Source: Spirochaetae bacterium HGW-Spirochaetae-4 (GTDB taxonomy: Bacteria; Spirochaetota; Spirochaetia; Sphaerochaetales; Sphaerochaetaceae). Taken from it: 64,000 bases of DNA. Positions 51,426 to 59,404 of this stretch are shown in pieces. Both the position numbers and the translations under genes were made by a program. A model generated the notes under the pieces. It had not been told where the DNA came from. It saw nothing but the letters and a program-made list of their open reading frames with translations, and searched no databases. Position 1 is the stretch's first letter; each line of letters starts with the position of its first letter. The stretch lies in assembly GCA_002839335.1 (NCBI GenBank), contig PGXU01000012.1:1-64000 (forward strand), given 5' to 3'.

Positions 51426-54129
51426 GAAGATCAGAATATTGGCAATCGATGACAATAGGGACAATCTGGTCACTTTGAAGGCATTGATACAGGATGAGTT
51501 TCCTGAAGCTGCGGTATCGATAGCCCAAAATGGCAGGGAAGGACTTGAACTCGCCGCTGCCGAGGATCCCGATATAATCCTGCTTGATATCATTATGCCG
51601 GCAATGGATGGATTTGAGGTTTGTACGAGGCTGAAGAGCGACCAGAAGCTGCGCGATATACCTGTTGTTTTTCTTACTGCCATCAAAGGCGATAAGGAGA
51701 GTCGCATCAAGGCATTGGAAAGTGGAGCCGAGGCATTCCTTGCCAAGCCTATTGATGAAATCGAATTGATTGCCCAGATTCGTGCCATGATGAAGATACG
51801 GGAATCCAATATCCAAAAGCGCACTGAAAAGGAGTCGCTCGCCGCATTGGTCGAGGAGAAGACCAGGGAACTGCAGGACTCGAACAGGAAGACCTTGCGA
51901 TTGTTGGAAGCGGTAAGGCGGGAACAGTCATTGATCCAGGCGATATTCGACAGTATCCCGGGATATCTGTACGTCTATGATGAGGAGGGAAAGCTCATAC
52001 GATGGAACAGGAAGCATGAGACAATGACTGGATTTTCCGCTGAAGAACTGTCCCATATGACTCTTGGGAAATGGTTCAATCAAGAAGATCTCGTCAGAGT
52101 CAATGCCGCTGTCCGTGACGTGTTCGAAAAAGGTTATGGAGAGGTGGAAGCACACCTAATTTTGAAAAACGGAAAAATGATGCTTACACGCTCGAGCGGG
52201 GCTCCCCTCGAATGGAACGGACACAAATACTTTACCGGTATCGGTGTGGACATCACGGAACAGAAGAGGATCCATGAGGCGTTCTTGGAATCCCAATCGA
52301 TTCTGAGAGCTGCTTTCGAAAACAGTCAGGCGGGCATAGCGATCGCCGATGCTCCGGATGGCAAACTCCGATATGTCAACAAGGCTGGTCTTCTCATCCG
52401 GAACAAATCGGAACAGGAGATAGTACAGGACATCGATATCCATAAGTATGCTGAAAGTTGGAGGATAATGCACCTTGATGGTACACCCTACGCGGAAGAG
52501 GATGTTCCTTTGGCAAGGGCGATTCTCAAGGGTGAGACCTGCAGCGAAGAGTTCATTATCAGACGGGACACTCTGGAGGATCGGTATGTGCTTGCGAACG
52601 CAGCTCCTATCAGAGACTCCCATAATGCTATCAAGGCCGGTATTGTGGTCTTTCTCGATATCACCGAACGCAAGATCATGGAATTGCAGCTTCAGCAAAA
52701 TATGGATGATCTGCTGGAATCACAACGGATCGCACATTTGGGAACATGGCGGATGAATTTGGAGACGAATCAGGTTGTGTGGTCGGCTGAATTGTACAAG
52801 ATGTATGGATTCGATCCATCGGAACCACCTCCACCCTACCCGGAGCATATGAAATTGTTCACACCTGAAAGTTGGAAGAAATTGTCGACAGCTCTTGAAC
52901 ACACGAGTACTACAGGACTTCCATACGAGGTTGAACTCGAGACTGTGGCTGCAGACGGCCGGCATGGGTGGATGTGGGCGCGGGGGGAGGCGGTCAAGAA
53001 TTCCAATGGCGATATCACCGAACTATGGGGAGCCGCCCAGGATATCACCGAACGCAAGAAAACCGAAAGCGAACTGTTGTATTTGAGCTATCACGACCAT
53101 CTGACGGAATTGTACAACAGGAGATTCTTCGAAGAGGAGCTGGTAAGGCTGGATACGGTTGAGAATCTCCCATTGTCTGTCATCATGTGCGATGTCAACG
53201 GTCTGAAACTGGTCAACGATTCCTTCGGGCACGATTCGGGGGATGCGCTCCTCAGGAATGCCGCAAAGACAATCGGCTGCGTCTGTAGGGAAGGAGACGT
53301 CATCGCAAGGATTGGAGGCGACGAATTTGTCGTTGTCCTACCCAAGACCTCCGCTGAGGAGACGGTTCTGATCGCAAACCGGATAAAGGAGTTGGCATCC
53401 AAGGAAAAAGTTGCCAATATCGAGTTGTCGATCTCCTATGGATACGAAACCAAGACAACTGACAAGCAATCTATACTCGAGATAGTGGCGAATGCGGAGA
53501 ACCACATGTACCGTCACAAGCTGTACGAGCGTTCAAGCATACGTAGCAAGACGATAGACCTGATCATGAACACGTTGTTCGAGAAGAGCAACCGGGAAGC
53601 GATGCATTCGAATAGGGTCAGTCGGCATTGCCAGTCGATCGCAACCAAGATGGGCTTCAACAAGGACGCGGCCAACCAGATGAAGATCGCCGGGCTCATC
53701 CATGATATCGGAAAGATTGGTGTCGATGAGAAGATATTGAACAAGCCGGGACAACTGACTATCGACGAACGGAGGGATATCGAGAGGCACCCCGAGATCG
53801 GTTGGAAAATATTGAGCTCCACCAACGAATTCTCGGAGTTGGCGCAGTTTGTGTTGAACCATCACGAGCGGTGGGATGGCAGCGGGTATCCGAACGGACT
53901 CAAGGGCGAGGCGATACAGGTCGAGGCAAGGATTATCGGTGTCGCCGACGCATATGATGCAATGACAAGCGAGCGAAGCTATAAAAAGGGTATGAGCCAG
54001 GAGGATGCGGTTATCGAACTGAAGAGGTGCTCCGGAACGCAATTCGATCCATATATAGTGAATGTGTTTGTGAGCTTGGTGTTGCCGGGCACCACCGGCC
54101 ACAAGCGGGTAAACCTTCGTCCGATATGA
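51415..54129 (+). CDS. response regulator with PAS, GGDEF and HD-GYP domains (c-di-GMP turnover)
   Basis: 904 aa. Receiver domain 1-125 (DIILLDIIMPAMDGFEV), a coiled-coil linker, three PAS domains about 175-545 (IFDSIPGYLYVYDEEGKLIR; GIAIADAPDGKLRYVNKAG; a PAS_3-like one with YKMYGFDPSE), GGDEF from about 551 with an intact active site ARIGGDEFVVV and an inhibitory site RxxD five residues before it (REGD), then HD-GYP from about 710 with HDIGKIGVDE and HHERWDGSGYPNGLKGE. Both synthesis and breakdown motifs look intact, so it could make and degrade c-di-GMP. The ATG at 51415 overlaps the kinase gene by 11 nt, making the kinase its obvious partner. Confidence 0.94.
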   Translation: MENRKIRILAIDDNRDNLVTLKALIQDEFPEAAVSIAQNGREGLELAAAEDPDIILLDIIMPAMDGFEVCTRLKSDQKLRDIPVVFLTAIKGDKESRIKALESGAEAFLAKPIDEIELIAQIRAMMKIRESNIQKRTEKESLAALVEEKTRELQDSNRKTLRLLEAVRREQSLIQAIFDSIPGYLYVYDEEGKLIRWNRKHETMTGFSAEELSHMTLGKWFNQEDLVRVNAAVRDVFEKGYGEVEAHLILKNGKMMLTRSSGAPLEWNGHKYFTGIGVDITEQKRIHEAFLESQSILRAAFENSQAGIAIADAPDGKLRYVNKAGLLIRNKSEQEIVQDIDIHKYAESWRIMHLDGTPYAEEDVPLARAILKGETCSEEFIIRRDTLEDRYVLANAAPIRDSHNAIKAGIVVFLDITERKIMELQLQQNMDDLLESQRIAHLGTWRMNLETNQVVWSAELYKMYGFDPSEPPPPYPEHMKLFTPESWKKLSTALEHTSTTGLPYEVELETVAADGRHGWMWARGEAVKNSNGDITELWGAAQDITERKKTESELLYLSYHDHLTELYNRRFFEEELVRLDTVENLPLSVIMCDVNGLKLVNDSFGHDSGDALLRNAAKTIGCVCREGDVIARIGGDEFVVVLPKTSAEETVLIANRIKELASKEKVANIELSISYGYETKTTDKQSILEIVANAENHMYRHKLYERSSIRSKTIDLIMNTLFEKSNREAMHSNRVSRHCQSIATKMGFNKDAANQMKIAGLIHDIGKIGVDEKILNKPGQLTIDERRDIERHPEIGWKILSSTNEFSELAQFVLNHHERWDGSGYPNGLKGEAIQVEARIIGVADAYDAMTSERSYKKGMSQEDAVIELKRCSGTQFDPYIVNVFVSLVLPGTTGHKRVNLRPI

Positions 54130-54223
54130 TAAGTCTGTCTCGGTCGGTTGTTTCTTGTTTACCCTTTCGGGACCTGCATGTACTATACTATATGACAAGC
54201 TTTCTGAGACCGAAGACAAGGGG

Positions 54224-55363
54224 ATGTTGATTGTGGACAAGGCGCTGATGAAACGGATTCTCTCACTCATGGTAATCGGAATAGTCCTTTACTGGGCTTT
54301 GACCAACCATATCACTGTGCTGATCCTGAGCAGGAGAATATTTTCGGTTCTCAGTCCCCTGATTGCCGGAGGGGCGATCGCCTTCATCCTCAATGTACCG
54401 ATGCGCTCATTGGAACGTCGGGTTTTTCGTAGGGGCAAACCAGGTATTCGCCGGAGCCTCTCGATTATACTTACATACCTGTTGGTGGTCCTGGTGCTTT
54501 CGCTGGTATTGTTGATCGTAATTCCGGAACTCGTTTCTGCGATCGAAATTCTCGGGACAAGTATTCCAACCTTCCTCGACAGCTTGAGGGTCTATGGGGA
54601 TTCGCTCGCAGAACGGTATCCCGATATAGGTTTCTGGCTTTCCGAATTGGATATTTCTTGGAATACCATGAAAACCGATGTACTCGACTTTCTCAAGAAG
54701 AGTTCCTCCACATTGGTTGGTTCTACTGTCGGCCTGGCTACCAGCCTGGTCAATGGTGTGGTCAATTTCATACTGGGGTTGGTATTTTCCGTCTACATGT
54801 TGGCACGAAAGGAGCATCTCACCCGTCAAATCAAACGGTTGCTCTCCGCCTATATTTCGGAAGAACGGGTTGGAAGAATCCTGCATGCGGGAGCTCTGGT
54901 GAATTCGACATTCAGCCGCTTCGTCGCAGGGGCTTGCACGGAGGCTGTCATCCTTGGTCTGATGTTCCTGGTAACCATGTTGGTGTTCCGTTTTCCCTAT
55001 GCGGTGCTGGTCGCAGCCTTGGTTTCGGTCTCCGCGCTCATTCCTATCGTAGGAGCGTTCCTTGCGGCGCTGGTGGGCATGTTGCTCATGCTGGTTTCCG
55101 ATCCCATGCAAGCTGTCTGGTTCTTGGTCCTGTTCCTTGTGCTCCAGCAAATCGAAGGAAACCTGATCTACCCGAGGGTCGTCGGCGATTCGATAGGACT
55201 ACCCGCCCTTTGGGTCCTGGCAGCGGTAATGATCGGTGGTAGTTTGTTCGGTGTCCTGGGCATGCTCGCGGGCGTGCCGTTTGCGGCAGTTATCTACGTA
55301 TTGATACGCGAGTCGGTGACACAACGTCTGGCAAAGCGTGATGCGCAACCGGGTACCAGTTGA
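54224..55363 (+). CDS. AI-2E family (PerM/YdiK-type) membrane transporter
   Basis: 379 aa with seven to eight membrane helices: LMVIGIVLYWALTNHITVL, LSPLIAGGAIAFILNVPMRS, LVVLVLSLVLLIVIPELVSAI, a central region with GLATSLVNGVVNFILGLVFSVYM, and the end typical of the family, ALIPIVGAFLAALVGMLLML and QIEGNLIYPRVVGDSIGLPALWV. Members export or exchange small solutes; AI-2 export is known for only one of them. The start is uncertain: ATG 54224 directly abuts AAGGGG, while GTG 54233 has that site 9 nt upstream and may be the real one. Confidence 0.88.
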   Translation: MLIVDKALMKRILSLMVIGIVLYWALTNHITVLILSRRIFSVLSPLIAGGAIAFILNVPMRSLERRVFRRGKPGIRRSLSIILTYLLVVLVLSLVLLIVIPELVSAIEILGTSIPTFLDSLRVYGDSLAERYPDIGFWLSELDISWNTMKTDVLDFLKKSSSTLVGSTVGLATSLVNGVVNFILGLVFSVYMLARKEHLTRQIKRLLSAYISEERVGRILHAGALVNSTFSRFVAGACTEAVILGLMFLVTMLVFRFPYAVLVAALVSVSALIPIVGAFLAALVGMLLMLVSDPMQAVWFLVLFLVLQQIEGNLIYPRVVGDSIGLPALWVLAAVMIGGSLFGVLGMLAGVPFAAVIYVLIRESVTQRLAKRDAQPGTS

Positions 55364-55365
55364 AC

Positions 55366-56046
55366 ATGATGGATAAGCCGAGGGAAAAAAGGCCTGTTTG
55401 GCGCACGGTTCTGAACATGACTCCGTTGGTCGCACTGGCTGTGCTCGTTACGATATTCGTTCTGAGAAACGGAGTTTCGACGATCGATGCGCTGGTCGAG
55501 AGTTTCAGTGAACATCCATGGATCACCGCAGCGGCTTTCATGGGTCTGTTCCTGCTCAAATCGATTTCCTTCGGATTGCCCTTCACATTGCTGTATATAG
55601 GAGCGGGAAATATCTTTCCCCTCGGTTGGGCCATGGTGGTCAATGTGTGCGGTATTGTGGTGAATATGCAAATTCCTTATCTTTTGGGCCGGTTCTCCGG
55701 TGGCAGCGCAGTGGAACGCCTGTTGGGCAAGTTTCCAAGCCTAGGCAAGTTCGAAGCCTACAGCAGGGATTCGGCATTGCTCTTCACCTTTATGGTGAAG
55801 TTCATCGGTAAGGTTCCACATGAAATCACCAATGCACTTTTGGGTTCTCTCAAGATTCCTTACCTGGCCTATTTGGCAGGTGGGGTGCTTGGATTGCTTC
55901 CCACTATGGTCGCCACCACGTTGGTCGGCAAGGGCCTGGATAACCCCGGCTCCCCATTGTTCATAATTTCGATAGTGGTCGTGGTCTTGCTTCTCGTGGT
56001 TTCATTCCTATTGTATCGCCGTCAAATTGATTCCAATTCACCGTGA
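55366..56046 (+). CDS. VTT-domain (TVP38/TMEM64, DedA-like) membrane protein
   Basis: 226 aa with five to six helices. The pattern FMGLFLLKSISFGLPFTLLYIGAGNIFPLGWAMVV, then NMQIPYLLGRFSGGSAVERLLG, MVKFIGKVPHEITNALLGSLKIPYLAYLAGGVLG is that of VTT/SNARE-associated proteins, several of which are lipid scramblases or carriers. Start alternatives are TTG 55360, which overlaps the previous stop (TTGA), ATG 55366 and ATG 55369; none has a clear Shine-Dalgarno, so translation is likely coupled to the gene before. Confidence 0.82.
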   Translation: MMDKPREKRPVWRTVLNMTPLVALAVLVTIFVLRNGVSTIDALVESFSEHPWITAAAFMGLFLLKSISFGLPFTLLYIGAGNIFPLGWAMVVNVCGIVVNMQIPYLLGRFSGGSAVERLLGKFPSLGKFEAYSRDSALLFTFMVKFIGKVPHEITNALLGSLKIPYLAYLAGGVLGLLPTMVATTLVGKGLDNPGSPLFIISIVVVVLLLVVSFLLYRRQIDSNSP

Positions 56047-56091
56047 TTCGGACTATACTGGCATGTGGCATTGCAACTTGGAGGAATTTTC

Positions 56092-56628
56092 ATGGATTTC
56101 TTGCAAAACCTTGGTATCTGGATCTACTTTGTCATCTTTTTTGGAAAGATACTTGAAGTTACGGTTTCCACCATTCGAATGGTCCTTATCAATCGTGGTG
56201 AACGGGTCAAGGGAACCATCGTCGCATTCTTCGACAGCTTGCTGTGGTTGTTGATTACGGGAACTGTTTTGCAGGGATTTCAAGAGGACCCCCTACGGAT
56301 GGTGGTTTTCGCACTTGCATTTGCGGTCGGCAACTACATGGGATCCTGGTTCGAGGACAAGTTGGCATTCGGTCTCAGCTCGGTACAGGTGATCGTCCCC
56401 GAATCTCCCGAAAGCAAAGATTTGGCGAATTCCTTGCGGAAAGAAAATTTCGCTGTGACAGTCATGAAAGGTACCGGACGGAACGGGAATCGCGACCTGT
56501 TGCTTCTGCATCTCAAACGAAAACGGATTGCCCAGGCGGTCAGCCTCATCAATACCAAGCTTCCGGGAGCAGTTATTGTAGTCAACGACTCCAAGATTAT
56601 CAGCGGCGGATATATTTCCAGAAAGTAA
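56092..56628 (+). CDS. UPF0316 / DUF2179 family membrane protein
   Basis: 178 aa. Three N-terminal helices (IWIYFVIFFGKILEVTVSTI, AFFDSLLWLLITGTVLQGF, MVVFALAFAVGNYMGSWFED) carry the DUF5698/UPF0316 signature around EVTVSTIRMVLINRGER, followed by a small cytoplasmic DUF2179 domain (NFAVTVMKGTGRNGNRDLLLLHLKRKR ... KLPGAVIVVNDSKIISGGYI). The function of the family is unknown. TTGGAGGA precedes the ATG at 56092; 45 nt separate it from the VTT gene, so the three membrane genes 54.2-56.6 kb may be one transcript. Confidence 0.9.
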   Translation: MDFLQNLGIWIYFVIFFGKILEVTVSTIRMVLINRGERVKGTIVAFFDSLLWLLITGTVLQGFQEDPLRMVVFALAFAVGNYMGSWFEDKLAFGLSSVQVIVPESPESKDLANSLRKENFAVTVMKGTGRNGNRDLLLLHLKRKRIAQAVSLINTKLPGAVIVVNDSKIISGGYISRK

Positions 56629-56734
56629 TCATCATTTACCCAATCTTTACCTATCGTTCAGCTTGAGCATATGGACACGCAGTATCCTTCGGTTAGAAAC
56701 CAAACAAGAGCCGATGAGCTCGAAGGAGAACTGT

Positions 56735-57193
56735 ATGGTTACGAAGAAAAACGTATTGGTCATGGTCCTGGTGCTTCTCATGGTCGCTGCTACTGTCAGC
56801 GCCGGTGTGATGGGTAGAGGAAGTTTTGGAGCTGGTGCCGTTGTCGCGTCGACAACAGACGGTGACGATGTGACCCGTCCTATCCAACGCTGGCAGACGC
56901 TCGATGCCGAGACACTTGCCGATTGTCCCCTGTATGATGGAGAAGATTTCGATAACGAAGCTTTCCTCCTCCTCCAGGAAGAACGTGCCGCATTCCGTGA
57001 CGAAATGCAAAACAACCGGAATATCGCTGCCCGGCAGTCCTATGGCACCATGGGCATGCAAGGCCGCTATGCGGTGCAATCCGCACCAGTAATGTCGAAT
57101 CGTGGTCCAGCAAGAGGGAACCAGGGTGCAGGACGTTCGCCCATGAATCAGAACTATGGCGGAGCCTCTTTCGGTCCCGTGTGGTCCCGGTAA
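56735..57193 (+). CDS. small secreted protein, unknown
   Basis: 152 aa starting MVTKKNVLVMVLVLLMVAATVSAG, a signal peptide, with AAGGAG upstream. The mature part has a Gly-rich segment, an acidic middle (CPLYDGEDFDNEAFLLLQEERAAFRDEM) and a C-terminus rich in Asn, Gln, Arg and Gly, probably unstructured. I recognise no family. Its helix-forming middle (LLLQEERAAFRDEMQ) recalls periplasmic metal-stress proteins only vaguely. The DUF2202 gene follows after 26 nt, so the two exported proteins are probably co-expressed. Confidence 0.7.
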   Translation: MVTKKNVLVMVLVLLMVAATVSAGVMGRGSFGAGAVVASTTDGDDVTRPIQRWQTLDAETLADCPLYDGEDFDNEAFLLLQEERAAFRDEMQNNRNIAARQSYGTMGMQGRYAVQSAPVMSNRGPARGNQGAGRSPMNQNYGGASFGPVWSR

Positions 57194-57219
57194 GTACCCT
57201 TAGGGTATAGGAGGCTGTC

Positions 57220-57867
57220 ATGGCTAAAAGAATTCTGACAATTGCTACAATGGCGGTATTGTTGATACTTGCAATGGGTACCCTCGCGGCACAAGGTGCG
57301 GTGGAGTATATGGAGGAAAATCCCGGATCGACGACTGTCCCAAGTGGTCCAGAGACAGCTGCGACGTCTCCTGTATCCATCGATGAAGGTATCCTGCTGA
57401 TGCGGGAGGAAGAAAAGTTGGCACGCGATGTCTATCTCGCATTGTATGAGAAGTGGGGTATCAAGACGTTTGCCAATATCGCACGGAGCGAACAGCAACA
57501 CATGGATGCGGTCGCACTCTTGCTTGCGAGCAAAGGCATTGAGGATCCGGTCGCCAATGCCGAGGTCGGTGAATTCACCAATCCGAAGATCGCAGCGCTG
57601 TACGATGAGTTGGTTACCCTCGGATATACTTCCGCGCTCGATGCTTTGACTGTCGGTGCAATAATCGAGGACCTGGATATCTACGATTTGCAGGAATTGC
57701 TGGCCGAAACCGACGATGCCGATACTGTCCGTGTCTATAGCGCGCTGCTGCGCGGTTCGGAGAACCATATGCGTTCCTTCGCCGGTTTGTTGAACCGTTT
57801 TGGAAAGCCCTACGAGGCGCAATATATTTCCAATGAACGGTTGACAGAGATCTTGACCGGTCGTTGA
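57220..57867 (+). CDS. DUF2202 ferritin-like exported protein
   Basis: 215 aa with signal peptide MAKRILTIATMAVLLILAMGTLAAQ. The domain (residues about 50-205) is a four-helix bundle of the ferritin-like type: EGILLMREEEKLARDVYLALYEKWG with paired Glu, then IARSEQQHMDAVALLL (E-x-x-H), DIYDLQELL and LLRGSENHMRSFAGLL (second E-x-x-H). The two Glu/ExxH sets could hold a di-iron site. DUF2202 proteins have no firm function. An exported di-iron protein might handle iron or oxidants, which is inference. GGAGG lies before the ATG. Confidence 0.88.
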   Translation: MAKRILTIATMAVLLILAMGTLAAQGAVEYMEENPGSTTVPSGPETAATSPVSIDEGILLMREEEKLARDVYLALYEKWGIKTFANIARSEQQHMDAVALLLASKGIEDPVANAEVGEFTNPKIAALYDELVTLGYTSALDALTVGAIIEDLDIYDLQELLAETDDADTVRVYSALLRGSENHMRSFAGLLNRFGKPYEAQYISNERLTEILTGR

Positions 57868-57891
57868 CCGAACTCTTTCTACAGAAGAATT

Positions 57892-57924
57892 GGGGTGTTC
57901 CAAGCGAATTGCGGGGGACACCCC
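57892..57924 (+). terminator. hairpin after the DUF2202 gene
   Basis: A 10-bp stem, ggggtgttcc / ggggacacccc with one G-T pair, 25 nt past the stop. There is no T-run, so it may act as a weak or factor-assisted terminator, or as an mRNA-stabilising end. Confidence 0.5.
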
Positions 57925-57926
57925 TT

Positions 57927-57971
57927 ACTATTGTCTTGACAATAGTGTATGCCATACAGTAAGATGCGGGT
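57927..57971 (+). promoter_or_regulatory. padR promoter with overlapping palindromic operators
   Basis: ACTATTGTC-tt-GACAATAGT (57927-57946) is a perfect 20-bp palindrome overlapping a consensus TTGACA -35 (57936-57941). A second palindrome, TGTATG-c-CATACA (57946-57958), lies in the spacer. After 18 nt comes TAAGAT (57960-57965), 6 nt before the ATG. Autoregulation by the PadR protein is likely. Confidence 0.65.
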
Positions 57972-58325
57972 ATGAAAGAATCTGATCAGGATGCGTTTCA
58001 AAAGAACTTTGCGAATTTAAGCCTCGAGTTGCGCAGGGGAACCTTGGTGTTGAGCGTATTGAGCCAGTTGCGCAAGCCCCAATATGGTTACTCGTTGGTT
58101 GAGGAGCTGGGAGCAAAGGGAATCCAGGCAGAACCAGGAACCTTGTACCCATTGCTCAGACGACTCGAAGCACAGCAATTGTTGGACAGCATGTGGGAAA
58201 CTTCGGGCTCCAAACCCCGCAAGTATTACGTTCTGACAGACAATGGCCGGCATATGTTGGACCTGCTCTCCCAGGAATGGCAGACGATTACCAAGCATAT
58301 GATCGGTTTGCTCAAGGAGGAGTGA
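57972..58325 (+). CDS. PadR-family transcriptional regulator
   Basis: 117 aa winged-helix repressor: LRRGTLVLSVLSQLRKPQYGYSLVEEL, EPGTLYPLLRRLEAQQLLDS (recognition helix and wing) and PRKYYVLTDNGRHMLDLLSQEW, the complete PadR core. A short C-terminal helix follows. It has no Shine-Dalgarno and appears leaderless. The gene ends 5 nt before the membrane partner, whose AAGGAGG lies in the padR 3' end. The pair PadR plus HAAS-domain membrane protein is a recurring two-gene unit. Confidence 0.92.
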   Translation: MKESDQDAFQKNFANLSLELRRGTLVLSVLSQLRKPQYGYSLVEELGAKGIQAEPGTLYPLLRRLEAQQLLDSMWETSGSKPRKYYVLTDNGRHMLDLLSQEWQTITKHMIGLLKEE

Positions 58326-58330
58326 CAAGA

Positions 58331-59341
58331 ATGGGTGGAGTACATGATAATTTGGTGGAAAGGTATGTCTATGCGGTGACCAAGCGGTTGCCGACCGCCC
58401 AACGGCAAGATGTGTCCATGGAATTGCACTCCTTGATCGATGAAATGGTCCAGAACCGACCGGAAGACCCTGAATCTGTGGTCACGGTGTTGATGGAAAT
58501 GGGAGACCCTGCGGAACTTGCGGATCGGTACCGTGGGGTGCAGCGGCATCTGATCGGTTCCGGGTACTTCGATTTCTATATACTTGTATTGAAGATTGTC
58601 GGATTTGCGGTGAGTCTCGGTATAGTGATTTCACTCGCGATAGGCTTTGCCTTCAATCCGCCCGAATCGGTAGGATCCATAATTGGAAACATGGTCGGTA
58701 CGTTGTTCGCAGCCTATGCCCAGGCATTCGCCTGGATAACAGCGACATTCGCCATCATGGAATGGAACCAGCGGAGGTTGGGAAAATCCGAACGGTTGGA
58801 ACAGTGGTCGTTGGACGATCTTCCCGATATTCCCCAGAAGTCGGCGATAATTCCCCACAGCGAGCCGATTGTGTCGCTCGTCTTCCTCGTTGTGGTTTTT
58901 GCGATCTTGAATGCATCCTCCTGGCTCCTCAAGGTTACCCAGATCGAAAACTATACACACTTCATCAATCCCTTTGTTCCTGAAGTATTCAAACGGGTGC
59001 TTATCCTGTTCAATCTCACCATCGCGATAGCAATGGGTATAGAGTTCGCAAAACTGTATAGTGGGGTCCAGACCAAACGCCTTGCCTTGCTCACCATCGG
59101 ACTCAAGCTTCTCTCCCTGTGCATTTCCCTGTACATCGTTGCTGGCACCGGTATTTGGAATCCCGATTTTGCCATCCAGATGGCACAAGTATTTGGTGAG
59201 GGTACCGGCGCAAACCCATTCTTCCAAAAATTCTGGAACAATCTGCCGACATTCCTGGTGGTGGTCATGATCTTCGGCTATGTAGTCGAGACTATCCAAA
59301 CGGTGTGGCGGACCTGGAATTTGAGATTTCCAGAAAAATGA
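58331..59341 (+). CDS. HAAS-domain multipass membrane protein, PadR partner
   Basis: 336 aa. Residues 1-75 form a helical HAAS-type domain (DNLVERYVYAVTKRLPTAQRQ, SLIDEMVQNRPEDPESVVTVLMEMGDPAELADRYRG), which commonly accompanies PadR regulators. The rest has about six membrane helices (ILVLKIVGFAVSLGIVISLA, VSLVFLVVVFAILNASSWLL, VFKRVLILFNLTIAIAMGIE, TFLVVVMIFGYVVETI). The role is unknown; such pairs respond to envelope or phenolic stress in some bacteria. The ATG at 58331 follows AAGGAGG; the long track ORF start (58193) lies inside padR. Confidence 0.85.
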   Translation: MGGVHDNLVERYVYAVTKRLPTAQRQDVSMELHSLIDEMVQNRPEDPESVVTVLMEMGDPAELADRYRGVQRHLIGSGYFDFYILVLKIVGFAVSLGIVISLAIGFAFNPPESVGSIIGNMVGTLFAAYAQAFAWITATFAIMEWNQRRLGKSERLEQWSLDDLPDIPQKSAIIPHSEPIVSLVFLVVVFAILNASSWLLKVTQIENYTHFINPFVPEVFKRVLILFNLTIAIAMGIEFAKLYSGVQTKRLALLTIGLKLLSLCISLYIVAGTGIWNPDFAIQMAQVFGEGTGANPFFQKFWNNLPTFLVVVMIFGYVVETIQTVWRTWNLRFPEK

Positions 59342-59384
59342 CACGTGACAGTTTTTACCTGGTAACCAAAAACTATCCGTGTCA
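59339..59384. terminator. possible bidirectional terminator between convergent genes
   Basis: Outer arms TGACACG (59339-59345) and CGTGTCA (59378-59384) enclose AGTTTTT / AAAAACT. The stem is interrupted, but the position between two convergent genes fits a shared terminator. Confidence 0.4.
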
Positions 59385-59404
59385 GTTGAGATGATGAGAA
59401 ACGA

